From contig JANQBS010000053.1 in the NCBI GenBank assembly GCA_033085395.1, positions 124,001-188,000 on the forward strand: 64,000 bases of DNA, written 5' to 3'. This document shows positions 35,130 to 45,318 of the stretch, piece after piece (positions within the stretch are counted from its first letter, which is position 1; every line of letters begins with the position of its first letter). Position numbers and translations under genes: made by a program. Under the pieces are notes generated by a model. The model searched no databases and was not told the origin of the DNA. It worked only from the letters and a program-made list of their open reading frames with translations. The DNA comes from Xanthoparmelia taractica (taxonomy: Eukaryota > Ascomycota > Lecanoromycetes > Lecanorales > Parmeliaceae).

Positions 35130-35212
35130 CTCCCCGACAGGGAATCGAACCCTGGTCTCCCGCGCTTGACATTGCTGACAAGCGGAAATCATGACCACTA
35201 GACCATCGAGGA
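35130..35212 (-). tRNA. tRNA-Asp (anticodon GTC) with an 11-base intron
   Basis: The 83-base gene folds as a full cloverleaf: acceptor TCCTCGA with TCGGGGA, discriminator G, T arm CCAGG-GTTCGATT-CCCTG, and anticodon stem TCCGC with GCGGG. The anticodon GTC is at 35179-35177. Bases 35175-35165 (GCAATGTCAAG on the minus strand) interrupt between positions 37 and 38, the standard place for nuclear tRNA introns. Removing them gives a 72-base tRNA with loop TTGTCAC. Internal A and B box sequences (TGGTCTAGTGG, GGTTCGATTCC) serve as the promoter. Confidence 0.95.
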
Positions 35213-36042
35213 TGCTAGGATATAGTAAGCGCTTAATGGTCTTTATATTAATTACTTTGAGAAGAATCGAAATATTTCGTTGGGACTTTTTGAAGCTCAA
35301 CGTAAGCGTCTGTCATCAAAAAGATAACGTGTCCTACGAACTACGCAAAGAAAAAAAGGCCTTTTCAAGACCGTCAGTCAATATGGATGAGCTGACAATA
35401 CAGTCAAACAGCTTACAGAACCCGCATGTAGTGTAGATACATCAGCCTGTGAAGCGTCTTTAAATTTACGAGCAGGCTTCTTATCGCTGTCCTTTCACTT
35501 TCGGCGAAGAAAGAAGCCTTTCTGATAAACCAGACCTTATAGGATGAGATAGACTGCCAAAGATCGCACACACACACACTCTCTCTCTCTCTCTCTCCAC
35601 CTTCTCGAGCTTTCCATATTTAAAATTACCCAATCTGTCTCTCTCATCCTAAATATACAATAATTGAACTTATAACCAGAATCCGCGACTATGAAAAAAA
35701 GTTCAAGCATCATCATCGACCTTCTTCAGATGATCATTTGAGACAGAAGTCTCGCCCTTGAGCGGTTGGTTGGATACACAATGGATGCACTTGCCTCAAT
35801 TTCAGTACATGCGCAAAGCTATTGGCAATTTCTGTTGCTTTTAGGAAGGATTCTGCCCTCAGTATTATGGAGAAAGAAATTATCTCAGCCAGTGAGGGGC
35901 GTGGCAAGTGCTGCAGCAACGGCAGGCGCCAAATACCTGCTTCAGAAATGTCCTCGCCGGCTCGGTTGGGTCGTACCGTATGTTCGCTCGTACGAATCTG
36001 TCCTTGCAGTCCGTAAGGACTTGTCGGAAAATGGAGAAGCGT

Positions 36043-36071
36043 GGTAGGTAGGTAGGTAGGTAGGTAGGTAG
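36043..36071. repeat. (GGTA)n microsatellite
   Basis: About seven tandem GGTA units. Confidence 0.9.
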
Positions 36072-36815
36072 CAGCTTCCCTATCATGACCTATTTTGACC
36101 TTCTTCCCACCGCGGCTCGAAGACCTACCAACCGAGCTGGTTCTGCCAAGCGGACGAAACCGAGTCCCATGATCCTTTTGCTAGCCACGAACAAGAGTTG
36201 AAAACGCTGACAGCCAGAAAGGGCAATTTGGCATTGTGTTCGGAGGCTGTTGTGTTGCGTTTCTCCAGAGCCGCATAAGAAATCTGTAGCGTCTTGGATT
36301 TTGCAGCTTTGGTCCATCAAAAATGCCTTGATTATTGGACGAGCTTCTTCTGTATCTTAAGTATATGGCTTGTAAGAATGGGTCTTGGAGATATCGCAGC
36401 AGAGCGGGCAATGAGTCGATGATAGCAGACAGGCTGGAGACGTATATGAAACGCCTCGCACAAGATATAGTCAAGGGTAACAGCGTGACCCTGCTATCTT
36501 TTTCTTCTTGGCTTTCTACTTTGCTCTTTCTTAGAGTATATCTGTAAACCCCTCTATCAGAATATTACACAAGTTTCTTATATCAAGAACAGCCCTGCTG
36601 TGACCATAGCTCCGTCCGAGATGGGGAAAATTATACTAGAGACCTGTGACAAGAGAGACAGTTATTACAGATAAGCCTCTACTCCAGCATCGGTCAATCG
36701 CCGAAAGCTATGCAAGATATCCCCGTTCCCAGACGTAAAAAACCAACGCAGCAACCTCCTCCAGCCCTCATCCATCGAACGCACAAAACAACATCAAAAA
36801 CAAAAACACGCACGC

Positions 36816-36816
<1 letters not shown>

Positions 36817-36845
<29 letters not shown>
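36817..36845. repeat. (AC)n microsatellite
   Basis: About 14 AC units in a purine-rich context. Confidence 0.9.
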
Positions 36846-36846
<1 letters not shown>

Positions 36847-37547
36847 GGACGGGAGCCGAATCACTTATTATCAGAAGTGCAACGATCGCACTTATCGGAA
36901 ATGTTCGAGAATAGTTGAAGAAAGAGAAGAAGGAGGTATTTCCGTACACAAAGAGGAGAGCATTGGGCGAAATGAATACAAGCGGAATCAATATCATGAA
37001 CGAAGGAGTAAGAAAGATTCTGGAAGACCGAGGAGCTCTAGACAAATTGGATGATTCTTTTGGCGCAAGAGATAGGATACGGATGTCTGTTCCCGGGTCG
37101 CTTAGTTGATGCTGGCCTATTTCTGAAAAGGGGAGGGGGGGGGTTGATAATTATAGGTAGCCGTAAGGCAGTCGTCTGTGTGTATGTATTCTGGGTGTCA
37201 ACAGCAGTAAAAATCTGATCAGGCCAGCGTTTTGCTAAGGATAGTCGTAGTTTTTGCTCTATCGAGTTAATCAATCAATCAATCATGCAGAGAAATCGTA
37301 TGAGTATCACCAAAGGAGAACGGTTGAATCGAAGTCTATCCTATAATATCCCTCCCTTACTATCCAAAAGCTATCCAGTTTTTCCCTCTTTTTGATAATA
37401 TCCAAGCCAGATAAAGGTCACCAGAATACAAAAGTCATCAATAAAACGTCATAAATCATTCACTTCCCCCTTTTTGCTCCCCTCCCCTTCCCTCCACTAC
37501 CCACATCCAGCTCTCCTTTCCTTTCCCGTCCCTTCCCATTCATGTCC

Positions 37548-40447
37548 TTACCCCGTCAACGAGAAGCTCCTATGCTGCACAGACCCAACAATAGAATTAA
37601 GCACAACCTCCAAGCCCGGCGTCACAATGGCCTGGTTGCAAGAGTAGGTGATTGCCGTGTTGGCGACTGGCAATTCACGTAATACACGTCAGCGAGATGC
37701 GACCTAGAAACAAAAAAATGAAGGTACGAGGAAGCGAGAGAAGAAACAGAGGAAAGAAAGAGGAGGAGCTACCAAAATCCTGCATCCCCACCGTCGCGCT
37801 AGTCCCGTTCTCGCTAATCTGATAATACCGGTACGTGAAGATGCCCGGCGCCAAACTATCATAGAAGACCGTGTAATGATAATACTTCTCGTTGCCGCCA
37901 TCGCCGTTGCCGCAGCAATGGCTCAGGTAGTATTCAAAGGTGACGTTGGTGGCGGGAGTGTCGTTGCCGTTTCGGTTGACGCTGTTGGTGGAAGTGTTGG
38001 TGGAGATGTTGGTGTGGGGCCCGTTGCCGTATTGAAAGTAGATGCCCTGGGGCTGGCCGGCGTAGATGTAGGTGTCGTCCCAGAAGGGGAAGGCGGAGTA
38101 AGGGGGTACGGGGTCGTGGGGGTAGTCGTAGTTGCCGATGGAGGGGAGGCATTCATTGTCGTATTCGCGGGTGCCGTTGTCGAGGGAGAGGATCTGTAGT
38201 ACGTTAGTGGGTTTTGCTGGTATGGGAAGAGGGAGTCGAGAGGATGAAAAGAGGGAATGACTGACCCCATTGCTTGAAACCCATACTGTTGTGGAGGAGT
38301 GGTCGAACATGCGCATTTGGAATGGGAGGGTGAGCTCGTACGTGGCGTCATCAATGTCGGGTGGGGGGGCGCCGCCTGCGTTGAAGGGGCCTAGAGGGAC
38401 GGCGGAGGTGAGGATGAGGGCGGGAACATTGCTAGGGAAGGTGACGATGGAGGTGGTAATGGTTGTGGTTGCCGTGGTCACCGCTGTGATGTCCTCTGTG
38501 ACTGGAGTCGCGGTTACGATTACAGACAAGTTGCCGTTTTTGATGGTAGTATCGACGGGAATGATGTAGGTTGTATTGACAGTTGCGTACGGCTGTACGA
38601 CGTAATTTGTGTAGATAAAAGTAGTGGTTATGGAAGTGGTGACGTTGGGTAGAGGCGTCGGCGGGACGGCGTTTTGAGAGCATGCGGCGTTGATGATGCT
38701 AGGATTAAAGGTCTGCAAGACTACTGGTGTTGTAATGGTTCTCAACCCTGTTACGTTGCTGACAGCTGATGTTGCATTGATTCGGCTTGTTGAGTTGAAG
38801 CCAGCTGTTGCGCTGCTCCTGACTGCTGTTCCATAGCTGACTCGGGATGTATAGTTGCTAGCTAATGATGTATAATTGCTGGCCGATCTCGTGTAGCTAT
38901 AGGCTGATACGGGGTACATAATGACTGGTAATGTACCGCTGCTGCCCGATGTTATGTTGCTTACGGCTGATGTCGTGCTGTAGCTAGGGTCTATGAGTCG
39001 CGGTTGCTGTTCGCCGACATGTCGAGGCTTCCCTGGCATATATGGCAAACCACGCTTTTTGGCACCGAGTGACGGACCCACAACTGTAGTAGTTCTTTCT
39101 ATCACAACCTCATCTGTGGTAGTGACGGTGTCGGTAACTGTGGGTATTGTTGTGAATGTGAAATTGAAAGCGGGTACCCTTTGTGTTGCAGTCGAAGTCA
39201 GGGTCGCAGGAATTGTCGTTGTATCGTTGATCGGCCGCGTAGTCAATACAGACGCTGCTGAGACACTGGAGACGATGGTGACGGTGATCTGAGGCGGAAC
39301 AGTGTACCCGAGGACCTCGGTGCACCATACAGTCAATCTGGACTGTGAAATGATAGAACTAGCTTGCGCAATTGGGTTTTGGGAGCTCGATGTCGGCGTA
39401 GAGATGGAGCCCGGTACCGATGTATTGCTGGTACTATTCAGAGTCAAAGTGGAGAGAGATGCCGAAGGCACGATTGGTGAGGTATTGGGGATCGAAATGT
39501 TGGCGGAGAGAATGGTACTAGGGGAAGGATTGGGGAAAAGGCTCGAGGACCTGCCGAGACCCGAAGATGTATTATATAGTGGAGAGGCTAACGGAGGTGG
39601 TTGTAGTTGCGGTTGTATTTGGGGTTGTAGATGCGGTAGTGGCTGCCTCGTTGGTGCACTTGCATTAGCTGTCGGTACCACCAGCGACGTCTGATTGCCG
39701 AGCAGCGTGGGCAGGATCTGAAGAGGCCTTGGCAAGCTTGGACAGGAGTCAGCTGGGAAAGAAAAAGGAGCAGTCAGCAAATGTGGTTCAGAACTCTAGT
39801 GGCCAACTCACAATTTTCAACTCTCAGCTCAGTCGCCGTGCAGTTCCCTGGCAAAAGGCCTGAGAATACGGCATAAAGAGCGCCAGTTGAATCAGCACAG
39901 AATCTCGCTGTACCGTCTGAAAACGCCACATTGTTCCAAACCATTTTTCCCTCTGCTTCATCAACGGCGAAGATGCTATCTATAGCTTCCACGTACTCAG
40001 ACGCTCCGAAACGCATGAACGGTATACCCGGCGCGACTGACACTTGATCACTTCCCGAATATAAGAGTCCGCCGCTCAGGACAAATGTTGACGATTTTTG
40101 GCAAACTGATTGGAGTTGGCCTGTGGAGTCGAGAAACCCCGAGCCTGGATCCCCAGGATTAAATGGACTCAGATATGGGCTGGCTTGGATGATGAAATCT
40201 CGTCCTTGTGGAGGGACACTGGCTCACACAATGTCAGCATGGCCTTGAGTTGCTAGACAGGCAAATCTGCGCGCCAAAAGATGTACAGTCAAATCCTCAG
40301 AAGCTCTAGGAATATCTGCGTGAGCTCTGTAGCAAAGAAAACGTACCTCGTCACCACGCCCCCATATGTTGCTAGACAAATCGTCGCTTGAGCTTGCACT
40401 GCTCTCAGGTAAGCCAGCAACAATGCTGCAACGCTATATGTGATCAT
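37548..40447 (-). CDS. Large secreted Thr/Ser/Asn-rich glycoprotein with C-terminal beta domain
   Basis: Five exons on the minus strand: 40447-40347, 40218-39812, 39752-38266, 38193-37773 and 37666-37548, giving 844 residues. Introns are 128, 59, 72 and 106 bases with donors GTACGT, GTGAGT, GTCAGT and GTAGCT; the 72-base intron is open in frame, so exons 3 and 4 look continuous unless the splice signals are read. MITYSVAALLLAYLRAVQA is a signal peptide. Residues about 34-169 form a compact globular part with four Cys. A long Thr/Ser/Asn-rich region (about 175-630) is full of N-glycosylation sites and contains a basic GAKKRGLPYMPGK stretch resembling a processing site. Residues about 637-844 form a beta-rich domain (VWVSSNGILSLDNG, FPFWDDTYIY, YYHYTVFYDS, TYRYYQISENGTSATVGMQDF). 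This layout is that of a widespread uncharacterised fungal cell-surface family. I infer a wall or surface protein; there is no GPI signal. Confidence 0.85.
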
Positions 40448-40718
40448 GTTTGACTCGAGCAACTCAAAGAATAAGGCAATAGGGCAATTAATCCGGACGT
40501 ACAGAGGTAGTATCTGGCTTTGGAGGATCTCGCGACTTCAAATGGATCGACGCGTCAGTAGAGACCGCGTAAAGTGGACTTGGTATGCACCCAGGTCTCC
40601 ACGCGTGTGGTCTCAGATAAGCGAGGAATGGCACAACGCTATGCAATTTCCGAATTTTCAAGTGACGGCAGCATGTATCTTAAGCATCTATATTCTTCTT
40701 GGAGCCTATCCTTTCTAC

Positions 40719-41620
40719 TCAATTTGGTACTGAGCCAATACCCTTCGGCTGCTGGGTCATCTTCAAAAGCTCAAACAGGCGAACAGCGATGACATCGCCC
40801 ATAACTTTGTAGCCTTCGGATGTGAGATGCAGGCCATCATCCCAGAGCCTTTCGCGTAAGTCCTCGTCGATACCCGTATATCGGATCGCGCTGTAGATGT
40901 CAAAGGAATAACTATGGAATCATATGGTCAGCTTTGAGCACGAAAGCAAGGATTCTAAGCAGATGGTCTATCATGAAACGCTATCATAGCAACAGTGACG
41001 TACTATCTGTCTTGCTGGTGGTTAGCAATCTTGTCGTTCAAAGAATTGCGCCTCGAACTAGCTCTGTCGCCTGAGGCCGCGGCTTCGAGTACGTTCAAAG
41101 CGAGCACATTTGCCCCTGTGTCCAAGGCTACCTTCCATACTTTCTCTGTACAAATCGAGTTAATTAATGAGGGATTTTGAAGCGTTTCAGAGTAGACAGC
41201 GAGAAAGTGGTTAAAGGAACAGGAGAAGGCCACCTGGGGGCCCGAGGGCTGAGAGGGGTGAATAATGCAGTGACAGTGGAGCTTACGCAGTCCCTCATAG
41301 ATAGTATCTGGCAATTGGCCCCAAGCTAGGTCGTTTGTGCCTCCCATAACTATGATCCAATCGTAAGGTGTCTCGGAATCTGCGCATTTCATTTTGATAC
41401 GCGGTAAGTAGCTCCCTCGAACCTGATCCCCAGAGCGACCGTCGACATCAATTTCTATGTCTGATGTGGCCAGCATTTTCTGGAGTCCAGCACGTAGATG
41501 GTCAGCATATGGGTAGAACTCCCATCCGGAACTTGTGTAGCCAGCTGTCAAAGAGTCGCCGAAGCAGAGGATGCGGAGGCTTTTGGGGAGCGTATCGTTC
41601 ATCGTGCTGGACTCTGCCAT
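40719..41620 (-). CDS. SGNH/GDSL hydrolase
   Basis: Exons 41620-41287, 41145-41004 and 40911-40719 give 222 residues. Introns are 141 bases (GTAAGC, branch TTAACT, TACAG; open in frame) and 92 bases (GTACGT, CATAG). All SGNH blocks are present: ILCFGDSLTAG with nucleophile Ser23, the oxyanion Gly in GRSGDQV, GGTND, and DDGLHL with the catalytic Asp and His near the C-terminus. Enzymes of this type hydrolyse carboxylic esters of small or lipid substrates; the true substrate is unknown. I chose the ATG at 41620 because it puts the GDSL block at the usual distance from the start. An upstream in-frame ATG at 41782 would add 54 residues with a hydrophobic start and could make a secreted form. It lies in tandem with the preceding minus-strand gene, 271 bases away. 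Confidence 0.85.
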
Positions 41621-43205
41621 TGTGAAGTCGATAACTGGAGCGGAGTCTTGATCAAATGTCTCGGAAAGATTGTGTGATGAAGAACAGCAGATATGATCAG
41701 GAAACGAAGAGCAGGCTCCAACGAATGTCAAAGGTATAAGTCGAAGGCAGCAGTATAAGGGTAGTGCCCACGTAAGCAGCATTAACGCTTCATTGAGTCA
41801 AGCCAATTAGCTGCTGTAGCCCTGATCATTCTACAAGATGGTGACGCAGCATTCAGCGTGTGTCGTTGCCTTGAGATAGGAGTCCAACCCACTGCCGCGG
41901 CGGTGGGGCGCATTCTTGAACCCTGTCAGCCCTACGATATGTGTCTAAAATCGGTTACCTCGCAAGTCGATCTATCAAGGAAAGCGGCCTCGTCGGAGTT
42001 TACAAGTAGGCTTGCTTACTGCAAGAGTGACAAAACATCCTTCACAGCGCTAGGAAATCATGAACGGAAAAGATGAGGCTGCTGATGGCTTATCTAGCCA
42101 GAGACTCGTTCAAACCCCGTTTGGATTGCTACCGTGATAAAGAATAACATGCTCTCTTGTGCCTTAGACGCTCAGGTTATGTCGAGGCGTGGAGATGCTC
42201 GGGATTGCCCTGTCGCCTTCACTGCAGGCTGGGCCGAACTGCAGTCCGGAAGCTTTGTTCATTGGCCGGTTGCTTTGAATCAAAGCACAACCGAAGAGGA
42301 AGGTAGAGGCGCGACCATATCCCTAGTGGCTGAGTCGGTGGACCGAAATACCCTCGTGTGAAAAACATTTCCAAGGCCGAAGGAACAATAACCTCAGCTA
42401 GGCCTACCTTAGGCCGATGGTGCCCGATGATTGCTGCGATAGTGTTATTCTCTGCGCTTCACTCTTACCTGCAGGAAGATCTACATAACATATTTGTATA
42501 GTCCTAGTAGTCGTTTTGCTTATATCATTAAAAGCAAGTTGGGAGAAATTTGGTGGTGAGGCTGTTACTTGTGCTAAGTATCTCTTCCGGAGCGGACCAT
42601 AACGCCTGCTCCGACTTCGAACTGGCCCACTTATGAGGCATGAGAATCCTACTAAGCTTGGTTGGGAAGGCGGTCTAGTCGTGCTCATCTCATCCTTGAA
42701 AGAGGGCGCGCGGTTGGATATTCATTTCCAACCTCAAAAGAGCTCCCATTGGTGTACATACAGATCAGCAACCACATGACCTTATGCGCCTCAGGAAGAA
42801 TAGCGCCGAAAGTAACGGTCTATGCTAGAGCTAAAGGAGGTCCACCACGGTGAAGTACAAACATTGCCGACTCAACGTTGCAGCCGCTCCTACTCCAGCA
42901 ATGACTAACATCATCAGGGTTCACTGTGGGACGAAGCGTGGAAAGGCTTGCACCACTTCAACTTCAAAGTTCTTGAACCTGACTGAATCTTTCAAGACCA
43001 TATCACTCAAAGTCTCCCTCCAAGTCACAGCGACTTTAGATACCTGGAAAAGGCAGAACGTGTGAGCACCCTGGGCGATCTTGAAAAGCTCGACCCCAGC
43101 AATAATATACCCCAGGCACACTTATTGAAATCCCGGCTCCCCATCCCCACCCCTATCCGACGTCAGCCTTCACATTCTTCGGCGGGAAACTCCGATCCTT
43201 CCCAT
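41621..43205. other. Intergenic region between divergent SGNH and F-box genes
   Basis: No gene is seen. The frame of the F-box gene stays open upstream to 43062 without an ATG, so an unseen upstream exon cannot be excluded. Confidence 0.4.
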
Positions 43206-44450
43206 ATGGCTACCTTGCTCAGCCTAGCGAATGAGACACTACTCCAAATCATTGACGAGACGCGGCCAGATAGCATCTGGAGCTTCGTAAGATGCTGCAA
43301 GAGGATGTGGATCCTGGCTGAAGAAGATATGGAGCAGCATCGCCAGGACGTTGGCCGCTACCAGGCGCCGAATTTCTGGTTCTGGGACGATCAGTCCGAA
43401 ACCGACCTTGGTACCTACGAATTCCTTTCTGAAATGTTGCTCCGGCCTCGCTGTGCTCTCTACGTCAACCGCATTTCCATTCTCAGTCGTGGCTTCACCT
43501 TTACACAAACTCACAGAAGAGCTTTCACAAAGAAGACGTCGATCATGATTGATGAATTGTGCGGTCTGTTGTTCCAATTTATTGGGTGCCTGTACATTCA
43601 GGGCGATGAAGTTGGCAAATGGGTGCGAAAAATTCGCCGTGGCGATACGAACGCAGTCATTTGTCTCATTTTGACCCTTTTACCGAATCTCAAATCATTG
43701 ACAATAGATGACTACGACGGCCAAGGCTATCCGGAAATGGTCTACATGATTTCGAAAGCAAACCAGTCACCTCACTACACGACCGCAGGGCCCCTGCCTC
43801 TTAACAAGCTTGATACCATCACCATCAACGACACCCGAAGCATGACTCAGCCAGATGAGAGGCTCGGGATATATGAGGCCTGCATGACACTACCTTCATT
43901 ACGAAAACTCAAAGGGAAGTATATTGATTGCACTTTTGAAAATTGGCCAGCGGAAGAAGGTTTTCCGCGGGTGTCCAATGTGACCGAGGTTATCTTTGAC
44001 CGCAGCGCCATCAATTCTGAAGCATTTACAAGACTTTTCATAAGGACGAAAAACCTACATCGTCTCACGTACAAGTTCGTCAGACTGTTCGGTATTTCCG
44101 GAGATTATACAGCTATGAGCCTCAAAAATAGCCTCGAGCAACACACCGCACGTACGCTTACGCATCTAGACCTTGATTTCAACGGATGTGCCTTGGATGA
44201 AGACGCACAATTTATTGGGTCACTGCGCCAGTTGCAGGTTCTTCAGCATCTTCGAATACAGCCCAATATGTTCATCAAATACGGCAATAGTCCTGGAAGT
44301 CTAATCCAGCTGGTCGACTTGCTTCCATTACTTCCAGCTTCTATCGAGACTCACTTTCCTCTTTCCAGCGGAAGACCTACCGGTGACATTCACACTGGAC
44401 GAGCTGCAAATGAAGAGAGAAGAGAGCCTTCCCAATCTAAGAAATTTTAA
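43206..44450 (+). CDS. F-box-like protein with a late frameshift
   Basis: An intronless frame from the first ATG at 43206 to a stop at 44450 (414 residues). The N-terminus LLSLANETLLQIIDETRP then SIWSFVRCCKRMWILAE is an F-box-like helix set, which usually binds Skp1 in SCF ubiquitin ligases. The rest has irregular leucine-rich spacing (LPNLKSLTIDDYDG, LPSLRKLKGKYIDC, LTHLDLDFNGCAL) typical of fungal F-box proteins. The frame loses resemblance after PASIET (about 44350). In another frame the coding signal continues as DLPVTFTLDELQMKREESL and on to a stop at 44529. No intron fits such a short gap, so one extra or two missing bases near 44349 are likely. It is either a recent frameshift or a sequence error. 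Confidence 0.75.
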   Translation: MATLLSLANETLLQIIDETRPDSIWSFVRCCKRMWILAEEDMEQHRQDVGRYQAPNFWFWDDQSETDLGTYEFLSEMLLRPRCALYVNRISILSRGFTFTQTHRRAFTKKTSIMIDELCGLLFQFIGCLYIQGDEVGKWVRKIRRGDTNAVICLILTLLPNLKSLTIDDYDGQGYPEMVYMISKANQSPHYTTAGPLPLNKLDTITINDTRSMTQPDERLGIYEACMTLPSLRKLKGKYIDCTFENWPAEEGFPRVSNVTEVIFDRSAINSEAFTRLFIRTKNLHRLTYKFVRLFGISGDYTAMSLKNSLEQHTARTLTHLDLDFNGCALDEDAQFIGSLRQLQVLQHLRIQPNMFIKYGNSPGSLIQLVDLLPLLPASIETHFPLSSGRPTGDIHTGRAANEERREPSQSKKF

Positions 44451-44529
44451 TTGTGGAAGCACAATTTCAATCGCCGACGGGTTGATAGATGAATGCGCCG
44501 CGGTGGGAATAGAATTAGTATACGCCTAG

Positions 44530-45318
44530 ACGCAACAACATGGCCCAGACGAGGGGCATGCAAGGCACGGTACTACACTCAGTGATGTCGGATTATACCT
44601 GCTAGATCAGAGGGCAAATTTTGTGAAAGTTCCATCTGATGTGTTCATGATCTACTAAGATCTTAAATGCAATATACCTGATCCGATGTGGGCATAGAGC
44701 AATCAAGTGGCGACCTCAGGAGCATTCGTGTATAGCATCCCGCTTCTCAGCCTTCTCATGTAGACGTACGCTCATATCTTTAGGATCCGCTGAAGGTCCG
44801 TCCTCTGTTCTTGGACCTATAGACATTCGGATAAACACAGTGTCTTGCCCAGTTATGCATTTCAACTGTTAGTTCTAGGCTGAGATCTAGGGCTAGTCTT
44901 AGGGCTGATAGTTAAGGCTGAGCCTTGGGGCGAATCTTATTAAGGCTTTGAAAGGCCTAGAGCAAGTCAATCCAAAGTCGATATAAAACCGAACCAACTA
45001 CGAACTGTCATATCTTGGACTGAACCAACAACTGCTAGCAAATCGACAGTTCAACTGTTAATTGAACAGTCAGTTAGTCAACCGTTCCTGCACTGGATAC
45101 GAGTAGGGCCGAGGAGAGTTCCTTTTCGCTTGTCGCGATCGCAGAAAAGAAGTCAAAATAGCGACATGTCCACAACAGTCCACTAGAGCTCGAGTTGAAG
45201 TGAACATTTACTGTCTTGATATATATATCTCTAGCTTTTTGACTACTTGCCAGAGTTCTTCTCTCTAGCATTCGCTCTCATCCCTTTTTTTCAACACAAT
45301 TTATCATTCCAACCCAAC
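44530..45318. other. Intergenic region, promoter of the aminotransferase
   Basis: No gene seen. A stretch of repeated GGCTGA/AGGGCT words lies around 44876-44960, and ATATATAT at 45220-45227 is TATA-like, about 95 bases before the ATG. Confidence 0.4.

Larger units (their letters stand above)
35213..37547. other. Gene-poor region with microsatellites
   Basis: No gene is supported. It contains adjacent CA and CT repeats (about 35567-35597), a GGTA repeat (36043-36071), an AC repeat (36817-36845) and a G run near 37131-37144. Short frames lack family resemblance. Confidence 0.5.

Noticed and set aside
44876..44965. Repeated GGCTGA/AGGGCT words before the aminotransferase
   Set aside because: Irregular spacing and no consistent unit; too weak to call a repeat or operator.
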